Shown piece by piece: positions 30,869-38,177 of a stretch of 64,000 nucleotides of DNA (position 1 is the first letter of the stretch; each line of letters begins with the position of its first letter). Made by a program: the position numbers and the translations under genes. Origin of the DNA: Chlamydiales bacterium (lineage in GTDB: Bacteria; Chlamydiota; Chlamydiia; Chlamydiales; SM23-39); contig JANQFC010000052.1 in the NCBI GenBank assembly GCA_028278035.1, positions 1-64,000 of the forward strand, in the 5' to 3' direction. The notes beneath the pieces were generated by a model, which was not told the DNA's origin, ran no database searches, and was given only the letters and a program-made list of their open reading frames with translations.

Positions 30869-31063
30869 TTAGCCGCGCTCTTTACTCCAAATATCTACCT
30901 CCCATCCTGGCATTAAATTAGCGTTCAAAGCTTTTATAGCTATTGCACATGTCATCTTAGCTGTTTCATTATCTTTTTTCTTCTTTATAATATTTTTATT
31001 ACTACTACCTACCTCCTCTAATTGATTAAAAAAGTCACAAACTTTACTATTGATATGTTCCAT
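30869..31063 (-). CDS. Candidate RiPP precursor peptide
   Basis: 64 residues, preceded by a strong ribosome site (AAGGAG, 7 bases before the ATG), which argues for real translation of so short a gene. A Lys/Asn-rich leader-like part (NKNIIKKKKDNETAKM) is followed by a hydrophobic stretch (CAIAIKALNANLMPG) and a C-terminal tail GWEVDIWSKERG with two Trp separated by four residues. Tryptophan near acidic/basic residues at the C-terminus is the kind of core that crosslinking radical SAM maturases act on. Two cysteines (9 and 39). No homologue known to me; assignment rests on position and features. Confidence 0.6.
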   Translation of the reverse strand: MEHINSKVCDFFNQLEEVGSSNKNIIKKKKDNETAKMTCAIAIKALNANLMPGWEVDIWSKERG

Positions 31064-31207
31064 ATAAATACTCCTTAATTTATAAATTCTTAAAAGTGTA
31101 TATTTATTTTTTAAAAAAACACCAGTATTTTTTTTAATTTTGAAAATATATTGAATTTCTCAAGTGTTTTTTAACTAAATATTCATCTATAAGTTTAATA
31201 ATTAACA

Positions 31208-31275
31208 GAAGGAAAGTTTGCGAATGATTATCATGTCAACCAACCCATTGCAAAATTCCATTACGCTTTTTAAAG
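31208..31275 (+). pseudogene. Second remnant of the F-x-NDY-x-VNQ coding segment
   Basis: Reads KFANDYHVNQPIAKFHYAF before a stop, similar in DNA and peptide to the frame at 10401-10544. No start or domain is visible. A boundary leftover of mobile DNA. Confidence 0.35.
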
Positions 31276-31348
31276 AAGGGCTATAAAGCTGGATGTGACT
31301 GAGTACATTTTTGAAGAAGAGCCTAGATTTTGATTAGCAAGAAAAATG

Positions 31349-31393
31349 TGGCCAGAGCCAGAATCAAACTGGCGACACAAGGATTTTCAGTCT
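31349..31393 (-). repeat. tRNA-Phe 3'-half copy (attachment site, copy B)
   Basis: Same orientation as tRNA-Phe at 34823. The last 21 bases of the match (gcgacacaaggattttcagtc) are identical in DNA to the gene, and tggccaga at the acceptor end is identical. In between, the T-stem differs but still pairs perfectly (GCCAG...CTGGC on the minus strand). It ends after the anticodon stem. With the intact tRNA it brackets the tyrosine recombinase segment (about 3.5 kb). Confidence 0.85.
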
Positions 31394-31600
31394 TTAATAA
31401 TTACAACTCAAAATCACTTTAGATTTCTTTAAATTCACCTCGATTACAGAGAATAAATGGACCTAATAAATTTTACAAGGTAATAATCAGAAATCAAAAA
31501 CCAGTTTTATCAATATAAGACCATTTAGAATTACGGCTATATTACGTATAATTTTTAGAAATTTTAAAGACTGAAATCGTAAAAGATTTTATATAAATAG

Positions 31601-31978
31601 CTATGAACGAAAAATATAGGCTTCTCGAATATATATTCCAAAAAATTCAACATTTCGTAAATGTATAATACCTTTACCTTCAACTTTCATAGTTTCCTTA
31701 ATAGCATAAATAAAATTATTATATGATTTTTCATTTTTATTTAATGGTATTATTCGCGATATTTTTATAAATTCTGCATAAGAAAAATATTTAAAAATAA
31801 TTCTATTTACATAATCTATAGAAAACACAGGATTATCTTGTACCCATTTAGATGCAATTAATAAATCCCATTTTAAAGAATCTTCTGGTAAAAGAAGAAC
31901 AAAAGCATCAACTTTTCCTTTCTCATTTTCTATATCTTTTAGAACATTTTTTAAATTATTTATTATTTCTGGAGTCAT
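31601..31978 (-). CDS. Small protein paired with a HEPN-domain protein
   Basis: 125 residues, soluble, no signal peptide. It contains KVDAFVLLLPEDSLKWDLLI near the start and FSIDYVNRIIFKYFSY, but no nucleotidyltransferase (GSxxxGD) or other antitoxin motif. It overlaps the HEPN gene upstream by ATGA, so the two are translated together in the order HEPN then partner. By position it would be the antitoxin of a HEPN pair, or the effector of an unfamiliar two-gene module. Family not recognised. Confidence 0.6.
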   Translation of the reverse strand: MTPEIINNLKNVLKDIENEKGKVDAFVLLLPEDSLKWDLLIASKWVQDNPVFSIDYVNRIIFKYFSYAEFIKISRIIPLNKNEKSYNNFIYAIKETMKVEGKGIIHLRNVEFFGIYIREAYIFRS

Positions 31979-32466
31979 TTATTAAGAAACCTCACTAAAT
32001 CTTTAGAAAAGCTAATAAAATTTTCAGCATCTTTTTTTGTAATCTTAAGTTCTTGATATCTCATTTCCTCTCCCCAATTAAGAATAAATTTCCATTTTGT
32101 GTTAAGTAAAAGATTTGGCTTTTCTTTGTCCGTTTCTAATTTACCTTTTTCTGTTAAGCTTTTCATTTTTCCACTTAACCACATTAAATCAGCTAAATTG
32201 TGAGTTTTCAAGTATTTTTGTAATTGCCCACTTAATTCTGAAGGAGGATAACTATTCCAATACAACCGTTTACAAATCGTTATTTTTAAACTAACCTCTA
32301 CATAATAGCCGCACAAGTAAATAGCATTTTCATAGTCTTTTTCTTTTAATAAAATCTCAGCACTTTTTAAAAAACTTTTAGCTCTTTTTCTGAGAGTTTT
32401 AACATTTATATTTTTTGAATCTCCTTTTGATCGAAATACGTTTTTATAATCTCCTTCATCCATCAA
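31975..32466 (-). CDS. HEPN-domain protein
   Basis: 163 residues. Helical protein with a HEPN-like core: LRKRAKSFLKSAEILLKEKD, then YENAIYLCGYYVEVSLKITI and LKTHNLADLMWLSG. HEPN domains act as RNases or as nucleotide-binding partners in toxin-antitoxin and defence systems. The canonical catalytic Rx4-6H is not obvious; the LKTHNL stretch occupies the usual place of the conserved histidine. It lies in the tRNA-Phe-linked segment with a broken XRE regulator and a tyrosine recombinase, the usual company for such modules. Confidence 0.7.
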   Translation of the reverse strand: MMDEGDYKNVFRSKGDSKNINVKTLRKRAKSFLKSAEILLKEKDYENAIYLCGYYVEVSLKITICKRLYWNSYPPSELSGQLQKYLKTHNLADLMWLSGKMKSLTEKGKLETDKEKPNLLLNTKWKFILNWGEEMRYQELKITKKDAENFISFSKDLVRFLNK

Positions 32467-32561
32467 TAGATTAATACTCCCTGCATCTCAGCTCTTTTTA
32501 TTATTACTTTTTGAGTTTATATCCAAGATTTAAAATTATTACCTTAAAATAAATCGATTTA

Positions 32562-32796
32562 TTATTCACCAAATAATTCTCCAAGGGAACACGTCAAAGC
32601 TTTAGCTAATTTTACAATGTTTTCTAAGGATATATTTCTTTCCCTCCCTCTCAATTGATCCAACATAGGTTGGGTGCATAGAAGCTTTTTCTGCTAATTC
32701 TTCTTGAGTAATACCTAAGCTTTCTCTCCTTTTTCTAACAGATTTACCAAAGGCAATTCTTATAGGAGTCTTTTTAATATTATGAGATTTTGTCAT
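32562..32796 (-). pseudogene. XRE-family regulator disrupted by a frameshift
   Basis: Reads as a helix-turn-helix (FGKSVRKRRESLGITQEELA, then MHPTYVGSIEREGK) up to about 32640, where the frame shifts. One frame ends after RKHCKIS; removing one A from the run at about 32640 restores NISLENIVKLAKALTCSLGE and LFGE before a stop at 32562, the expected end of the domain. So it is a one-base frameshift in an otherwise intact regulator. A sequencing error in an A run is the alternative. Confidence 0.75.
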
Positions 32797-32835
32797 TTCT
32801 ACTACTAAAATATTTAATTGACAAGCTAGTAGAAA

Positions 32836-33141
32836 CTAAGTCATTAATCCACAGACTATGAGTATTAAAAAATGACATTTTGTAGATTCAAAATTTATTC
32901 TTAAATGTATTGTAAAATCAAAATGTTTTTCTTCTATTTCAATATATTTTTTAAAAGTCTTTATTTTTAAATTACCATTTTTACTTACAAAAAAATCTTC
33001 AATAATTTTACCGTGTTTAAAAAACAAATGAGAATCTAATCTAAATAAATTATCATCAACTAATTTTTTTCTTGTATGTCCTTTTCTTTTCCAATAATGA
33101 TACCAAAAATTTTTATCCACTTTTCTTCTTATCGAAATCAT
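32836..33141 (-). CDS. Hypothetical island protein after the integrase
   Basis: 102 residues from ATG 33141 (MISIRRKVDKNFWYHYWKRK), which has AAAGGA upstream; a longer frame beginning 81 bases earlier would overlap the integrase heavily and lacks a site. It ends with a strand-rich part (FDFTIHLRINFESTKCHFLI). No domain recognised. It follows the integrase gene by 11 bases on the same strand, so it may be a small excision or regulatory partner, though it does not resemble known excisionases. Confidence 0.5.
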   Translation of the reverse strand: MISIRRKVDKNFWYHYWKRKGHTRKKLVDDNLFRLDSHLFFKHGKIIEDFFVSKNGNLKIKTFKKYIEIEEKHFDFTIHLRINFESTKCHFLILIVCGLMT

Positions 33142-33152
33142 TAGGAAATCCT

Positions 33153-34607
33153 TTAATTTTGTATTTTTATTATGTCTGTTACTTGCATAATCCTTTCTTG
33201 AGATTGTAAAAATACAATACAAGATAATTTCCCTTCTTTTTCTAATTGTCTCAGACGTTTTGTATCATCAAAATTCTGTGGCTCTATTACTTTTCCTCTA
33301 GATCCTTTAGAAATTATTTCATCTCTAAACTCTAAATCTTTTATAGTTTCTACTATATCGCCTTCAATATACTCAACGACTTCATCGCCTCTATTATTTT
33401 CATACTTGTTATATGTACTTTCATTATCTGATGTAATATTATTTTCTTCAGAAACATTGGAGGCATTGGAGGCTGATAAAGACATACAAGGGGCTTCTTG
33501 AAGGCTGTTCAAAGGCGAAAACATATATTCTTTCACATTTTGAGGCCCGGAGCCATTTCCTCTATCTTCTTTAAAAATTTCTTCTGTCATTTTCGTAACA
33601 GCATCAACAGACCTAGATTCAACTAAATGGGCATATCTACGGGTCATACTAACAGATCTATGGCCCAATAAATGGCCTATTTCACCTAATGACAAGCCCA
33701 TAGCCAGCATTTCAGTTGCATAAGAATGCCGACAATCATGTGCTCGAAAATTTTTTAGCCCTGCTCTTTTAATAGCAGTTCTTAAAGCTCTTCTTAAATC
33801 AAGTGGTTTCTTATTGTTTTTACTTGGGAAAATATATCCAATTGAAGCCTGCGTTGAAAAAAGCTCTTTAAGTAACTTCAAAGCTAGCCCTCTGACAGGA
33901 ACAGTTCTTATATCATGATTTTTAGATTTTGTTATAGTTATACGGCCCTGACATAAATCAACATCACTCCACTTTAACAGTCTAATCTCGTTATAACGAC
34001 AACCTGTACTTAACAAAAGTACAACAAAAAGAAAAAGATATGGATTATCACTATTTTGGCAGGCTTGTAAAAGTAGGCTTCGTTCTTTAGGATTTAAAAA
34101 TCTAGTGCGTTCTCTAGGTTCTTTTTCTCTAGTAATTTTTTTTACAGGATTCGTAGCTATCCATTCCCATTGTTTTTCACACATGCTCATGAGATGACTT
34201 AATGTAGCCAAATATCGATTACAGGTACTTCCCGTCCTAATAACACCTTTTTCTGTTGCTTCTGATAAAAGTTTTTGTTTTTTCTCAGCTATTATTGCCG
34301 GCCTAATATCCTGTAGATATAAATGACCTAATTCCTTTTGCCACCATAAAAGATGTCCTCGTTTGACTGTCGATACTTTTCGTTCTTTTAAATATCTTTT
34401 CACAGCGTCTTTAAAAATATATTTTTTACTCTCTGAATATAACTGATGTCTTCCACAACGAATATCTGCTTCAGTTTTTTGAATCCAAGCCTTTGCATCT
34501 ACTCTTCTATTAAATGTTGCTGTCATGGTTTTATAACCTTTTAATCTAATTTCACTTTGAAATCTCTTTTCACCATTTTTTAAAATCCTTTCCCTAATAA
34601 ACCCCAT
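33153..34607 (-). CDS. Tyrosine recombinase (integrase) of the tRNA-Phe element
   Basis: 484 residues. An N-terminal arm/SAM-like binding region (about 1-160) is followed by the catalytic domain with all key residues: Arg in LLSTGCRYNEIRLL (about 208), His and Arg in HDCRHSYATEM (about 299), His in IGHLLGHRSVSMT (about 322) and the nucleophile Tyr in RRYAHL (about 333). After the domain come about 120 extra residues, Ser/Asn/Glu-rich, with no known fold. The gene lies next to its target tRNA-Phe, reading away from it, the classic layout of a tRNA-inserted island. It should act at copy B (31349) and the intact tRNA. Confidence 0.93.
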   Translation of the reverse strand: MGFIRERILKNGEKRFQSEIRLKGYKTMTATFNRRVDAKAWIQKTEADIRCGRHQLYSESKKYIFKDAVKRYLKERKVSTVKRGHLLWWQKELGHLYLQDIRPAIIAEKKQKLLSEATEKGVIRTGSTCNRYLATLSHLMSMCEKQWEWIATNPVKKITREKEPRERTRFLNPKERSLLLQACQNSDNPYLFLFVVLLLSTGCRYNEIRLLKWSDVDLCQGRITITKSKNHDIRTVPVRGLALKLLKELFSTQASIGYIFPSKNNKKPLDLRRALRTAIKRAGLKNFRAHDCRHSYATEMLAMGLSLGEIGHLLGHRSVSMTRRYAHLVESRSVDAVTKMTEEIFKEDRGNGSGPQNVKEYMFSPLNSLQEAPCMSLSASNASNVSEENNITSDNESTYNKYENNRGDEVVEYIEGDIVETIKDLEFRDEIISKGSRGKVIEPQNFDDTKRLRQLEKEGKLSCIVFLQSQERIMQVTDIIKIQN

Positions 34608-34822
34608 TTTTATACTCCTTTTTCAGCGCTATCAAGATAGATAGTCCTTGAGCTTATTCAATGTTTATATTTGGTAATTAGTGACTTAATAGAGGGGCTT
34701 TTATTCAATGCCGTAATGCTAACGTAGCAAAACTCAAATAAAAAACTAATTACCATTTATTTGAGGTTATTTAAGGAAATCCAGTACACCGGCTATATTA
34801 CGGGATCTCAAATTGACAAGTA
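34608..34822. other. Integrase upstream region up to tRNA-Phe
   Basis: Holds the integrase promoter (boxes not assignable) and the presumed attachment arm region. Two runs with a related motif (GTAATTA and AATTAC) at 34674-34680 and 34745-34752 are small inverted elements that could be arm sites. The 13-mer shared with 31534-31546 ends at 34801. Confidence 0.35.
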
Positions 34823-34895
<73 letters not shown>

Positions 34896-34957
34896 AAATA
34901 TTTAAGTAACTAAGAATAGAGAATTTTAAAATTTTTGAAAATGTTTATTTTAGAAAA

Positions 34958-36895
34958 TTAAAAACCAGCAGCTTTCCTAGATTCAGCTTCCAGCAGAATC
35001 ATATCTTTCAAAATATTAATTGATTCCTGCAGCTGAAGATCTTCTACTCCTGGATCCTGATAGTTAATATCAGTTTTTCTACCTTCTACCTTGGCTTTTA
35101 AATATTCCTGTTTTTTGAGGTAGTTCCGCATATTTGGATCGCTTTTTTGTCTATACAAACTATTCTCTTTTAATAAAGGCATCATCTTCTGCCAAAAAGA
35201 GACCTTTCTCTGCAAAGAAGGTAAATAATTTTGTTTGAACCAAAGCCTGATCTTAGGCTCTAGATCCGACAACTTATCATCATAAGCAGCTTTTACACTG
35301 TCGTTTTCTAAAGGATATTCCAGATATTTTTCCCCGATCTTGTAAGCAGAGTAATTAGAAGGAATAACAATATCCGCTTCCACTCCTCTTATCTGAGTTC
35401 CTTTTCCTGATACTGTATAATATTTACCAACAGTCACTTTATAAAAGACATCCGCATTTTTATCAGTAACGGTTTGATATTGAATCGAACCTTTACCAAA
35501 AGTAGTTTGATCTCCCACCACTAAAGCTACACCATAGTCTTGAAGAGCCGCTGCTACAATTTCAGAGGCCGAGGCTGTCAGCTTTGAAGTTAAAATAATC
35601 AAAGGACCTTTGTAAAAAGCTCTTGGATCTAAATTTCTTAAATATCTAATATCACCTTTGAAATTTTTAGAGATTACAACGACGCCATTCGATAAAAATA
35701 AAGAAGCGACTTTAATAGCCTGAGATAAAAAACCACCAGAATTCTCTCTTAAATCCAATACCATTCCTCTTACATTGCCCTTTTGCCTTAATTCTCTTAA
35801 AGCTTTTAAGATATCTTTTTCGGAGGTTGCTCCATTCGAACTTTCATAAAAAGACTTTAAATCTAATTTAGCAATTATCCCATCTCCATACTGCTCATAA
35901 GAATAAGTAAGTCTTTGCTCATCCATACTTATAGGCTGTCTTTGAAGCCTTACTTTTAAATGATGCTCTTTGTTCTCTGAAGCTCTTTTAAAACCTAAGA
36001 TAATATCATTACTATTTTCTTTTTTCATCAACTTCATAACATCTTCAAAAGCATATGGCTGAACATTTTCTCCATCTATCTCAACTATAACGTCATTTAC
36101 TTGTATTTTTCCGCTTTTTTCCGCAGGACTGTTTTTAATTATATCGGTTACTACAACACCATCAATACTTTCTGTTAAAACAAGACCAACTCCTTCAAAT
36201 TCCTTTTCTAAAGCAAGTCTCATTTCATAAGCTTCCTCTTCAGAAAAAAAACATGTATGGGCATCCAGACTTTTAGTCATGGACTTTAATATAAAAGTGG
36301 CAGAGTCTGATTCATTTTGATTAAGATATCTGTTTTCATTTCTGCTCATTTTATTTTCTAAAAGGGCAAAAACCCTGTTTTTCTTTTCATCGTCTAAAAT
36401 ATTAGACCTTCTTTTTTGCACCTGATAAAATCTATAAATAGCTTGAGTCTGTTTTTTCTCCAGCTCATTTACATTTTTAGCAAAAGAAGAGCTATTAATC
36501 TTCACATCACCATTTATTTCATTGAGCATTAAAGACTTTTGGATATTAGGTCTATTTGATCTAAATCTATTAATAGATGTAACAAACAGCTCATTTAACT
36601 TAATAAAATCCGAATAATCATCATTTTTGATGTTGTGCAAGATCATTTTGGCATTTTTACTGCTCATTTCTAAATATGGCTGCACTTCACTTTCCAATAA
36701 ATATATTTTGGCAGAATCAAATTGTTCTATATATATTTTAAAAGTTCTTTGGACTAATTTTTCATTAAGAGACTTATATTCAATATGATATTCAAAAACA
36801 TGGTCCATTACCGGATTAATTTCGCTATATTTTAAAGGTCTGGAAAAAATAAAAATTGGGAATATTAAGAGTATTATTAAAAATTTTTTTGCCAT
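34958..36895 (-). CDS. tsp: Tail-specific protease (C-terminal processing peptidase, S41 family)
   Basis: 645 residues with a signal peptide (FLIILLIFPIFIFSRP). A PDZ domain (about 235-320, with EFEGVGLVLTE and KSGKIQVNDVIVEI) precedes the S41 catalytic core, where the Ser-Lys dyad is seen as Ser in KLTASASEIVAAAL (about 450) and Lys in TTFGKGSIQYQ (about 475). LDLRENSGGFLSQA is the conserved strand before the active site. Tsp degrades periplasmic proteins from unstructured C-termini. In chlamydiae it lies next to and divergent from the rpsL operon, as here. AGGAAGG precedes the ATG. Confidence 0.93.
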   Translation of the reverse strand: MAKKFLIILLIFPIFIFSRPLKYSEINPVMDHVFEYHIEYKSLNEKLVQRTFKIYIEQFDSAKIYLLESEVQPYLEMSSKNAKMILHNIKNDDYSDFIKLNELFVTSINRFRSNRPNIQKSLMLNEINGDVKINSSSFAKNVNELEKKQTQAIYRFYQVQKRRSNILDDEKKNRVFALLENKMSRNENRYLNQNESDSATFILKSMTKSLDAHTCFFSEEEAYEMRLALEKEFEGVGLVLTESIDGVVVTDIIKNSPAEKSGKIQVNDVIVEIDGENVQPYAFEDVMKLMKKENSNDIILGFKRASENKEHHLKVRLQRQPISMDEQRLTYSYEQYGDGIIAKLDLKSFYESSNGATSEKDILKALRELRQKGNVRGMVLDLRENSGGFLSQAIKVASLFLSNGVVVISKNFKGDIRYLRNLDPRAFYKGPLIILTSKLTASASEIVAAALQDYGVALVVGDQTTFGKGSIQYQTVTDKNADVFYKVTVGKYYTVSGKGTQIRGVEADIVIPSNYSAYKIGEKYLEYPLENDSVKAAYDDKLSDLEPKIRLWFKQNYLPSLQRKVSFWQKMMPLLKENSLYRQKSDPNMRNYLKKQEYLKAKVEGRKTDINYQDPGVEDLQLQESINILKDMILLEAESRKAAGF

Positions 36896-36918
36896 TAGCC
36901 TTCCTATGTAAAAAAATA

Positions 36919-36998
36919 GGGGGAATGAAGCGAAAAAATCAGAGCCGAATTATCACAAACTTAGCGTCGTAAGCTTTGCCCTATACCTCAGTTCCCCC
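36919..36998 (-). ncRNA. Candidate structured RNA or leader upstream of tsp
   Basis: An 80-base stretch, far more GC-rich than its surroundings, closed by GGGGGAA...TTCCCCC (7 pairs, then a 2x2 internal loop and 3 more pairs). Inside, CAAA-G-CTTA pairs with TAAG-TTTG around a six-base loop (8 pairs, one bulged G). On the minus strand the outer stem is followed by TA and seven T, so it can act as a terminator, and the tsp ATG is only 24 bases on. It may be a small RNA or an attenuator-type leader of tsp. No known family recognised. Confidence 0.45.
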
Positions 36999-37216
36999 AA
37001 ACTTTATTATAAGATTATTTTAATTAATTTATCAATTTATATTTTTAATTATATTTTAATTTTAATTTAATAATTAAGTTAAATTAAAATATTTCAATTA
37101 TTACAATTAACCAAAATCTACAAATAATCCCTAAAAAATGAAAAAAATTGGCAATAAATATGTTTATAATGTATATTTCTTATCTAACTAACTGCATATT
37201 TAGGAGATATTGCATA
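36999..37216 (+). promoter_or_regulatory. Upstream region of the rpsL operon
   Basis: 218 bases of very AT-rich DNA between the structured element and rpsL. It must carry the operon promoter; several T/A-rich candidates exist but none is clearly best. TAGGAGATATTGCATA supplies the rpsL ribosome site. Confidence 0.4.
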
Positions 37217-37588
37217 ATGCCAACGATTAACCAGTTAATTCGAAAAAAACGAAAAAAAATTGTTAAAAGAAAAAAATCACCAGCATTACAAAAATGTCCT
37301 CAGAAAAGAGGTGTTTGTCTTCAAGTTAAGACCAAGACCCCTAAAAAACCTAACTCAGCTTTAAGAAAAGTAGCTTGGGTCAGGCTTTCAAATGGACAAG
37401 AGATAATTGCTTACATACCTGGGGAAGGTCATAACCTTCAGGAACACAGTATCGTTCTTGTCAGAGGTGGAAGAGTAAAAGACTTACCTGGAGTACGTTA
37501 CCATATTGTTAGAGGTAGTTTAGACACAGCAGCGGTTAAAGATCGTAAACAAAGCCGATCAAAATACGGTGCTAAAAGACCTAAGTAA
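37217..37588 (+). CDS. rpsL: 30S ribosomal protein S12
   Basis: 123 residues from ATG 37217, starting [20 protein letters not shown]. The decoding-centre loop [20 protein letters not shown] (including Lys42/Lys87 equivalents of the streptomycin site) and [20 protein letters not shown] are intact, so the protein is of the streptomycin-sensitive type. An in-frame ATG 69 bases upstream would add a non-homologous extension and is rejected. First gene of rpsL-rpsG-fusA-rpsJ. Confidence 0.97.
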   Translation: MPTINQLIRKKRKKIVKRKKSPALQKCPQKRGVCLQVKTKTPKKPNSALRKVAWVRLSNGQEIIAYIPGEGHNLQEHSIVLVRGGRVKDLPGVRYHIVRGSLDTAAVKDRKQSRSKYGAKRPK

Positions 37589-37685
37589 CGCTTCGATAGA
37601 TTCATAAGTATCTATCCTCACTTGAAATCAAGTGGGCTCAATAAGAGCCAGGTGAAAGAATAAAATTAAAAAAAGGAATTTAAAA
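37589..37685 (+). promoter_or_regulatory. rpsL-rpsG intercistronic region with three hairpins (possible S7 control site)
   Basis: 97 bases that fold into three consecutive stem-loops: gataga/tctatc (37595-37616), cacttga/tcaagtg (37619-37634) and ggctc/gagcc (37635-37649). They are followed by an unpaired stretch and the AAGGAA ribosome site of rpsG. In E. coli the gap between the same two genes is the binding site for S7, which represses the str operon. The position and length match; sequence similarity is not evident. Confidence 0.5.
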
Positions 37686-38159
37686 ATGGCAAGAAGACGT
37701 AAAGCTGAAAAGCGAAAAATATCGCCAGATCCACGTTATAATAGTACTACAGTAGAAAAATTTATTAACAAGATCATGTACAGCGGCAAAAAAAACCTAG
37801 CTAGAAAAATTATTTATAATGCAATTGAAGGTTTTGCTAAGAAAGTTAATGCAAATGATCCTCTAGAATCATTTGAAAAAGCATTAGAAAATGCTAAGCC
37901 ATCATTAGAAATCAAATCGAGAAGAATCGGAGGAGCTACCTACCAAGTACCTATCGAAATAGCTCCTGATAGAAGAACTGCTTTAGCTATGCGTTGGATT
38001 ATTGCTCATTCAAGAGCAAAAGTCGGTAGAAATATGGTTGAGGGATTAATTACTGAGCTTTCTGATTGTTACAATAATCAAGGGGCTACTATTAAGAAAA
38101 AAGATGATACACACAGAATGGCGGAAGCTAACAAGGCTTTTGCTCACTATAAATGGTAA
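37686..38159 (+). CDS. rpsG: 30S ribosomal protein S7
   Basis: 157 residues beginning MARRRKAEKRKISPDPRYNS, with the S7 signature FINKIMYSGKKNLARKIIYN and the conserved RRIGGATYQVPIEIAPDRRT. Length and ends are those of the family. S7 organises the head of the 30S subunit and is a likely autoregulator through the upstream hairpins. Followed by fusA after 18 bases. Confidence 0.97.
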   Translation: MARRRKAEKRKISPDPRYNSTTVEKFINKIMYSGKKNLARKIIYNAIEGFAKKVNANDPLESFEKALENAKPSLEIKSRRIGGATYQVPIEIAPDRRTALAMRWIIAHSRAKVGRNMVEGLITELSDCYNNQGATIKKKDDTHRMAEANKAFAHYKW

Positions 38160-38177
38160 AAAAAGGGTTATAAAAAA

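Larger units (their letters stand above)
31064..31600. other. Intergenic region with repeat remnant and attachment-like sequence
   Basis: 537 bases without a credible gene. It holds the promoter side of the precursor peptide gene (right of 31063), a decayed copy of the F-x-NDY-x-VNQ segment at 31208-31275, and a tRNA-Phe 3'-half copy at 31349-31393. The 13-mer cggctatattacg occurs at 31534-31546 and again at 34789-34801 next to tRNA-Phe, suggesting another piece of the same duplicated boundary. Confidence 0.55.

Noticed and set aside
33142..33222. Longer start for the gene after the integrase
   Set aside because: It would overlap the integrase by 70 bases and has no ribosome site, whereas ATG 33141 has AAAGGA upstream.
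37148..37216. N-terminal extension of S12 from an upstream ATG
   Set aside because: The extension has no similarity to S12, and the AGGAGATATT site belongs to the ATG at 37217, which gives the normal family start.
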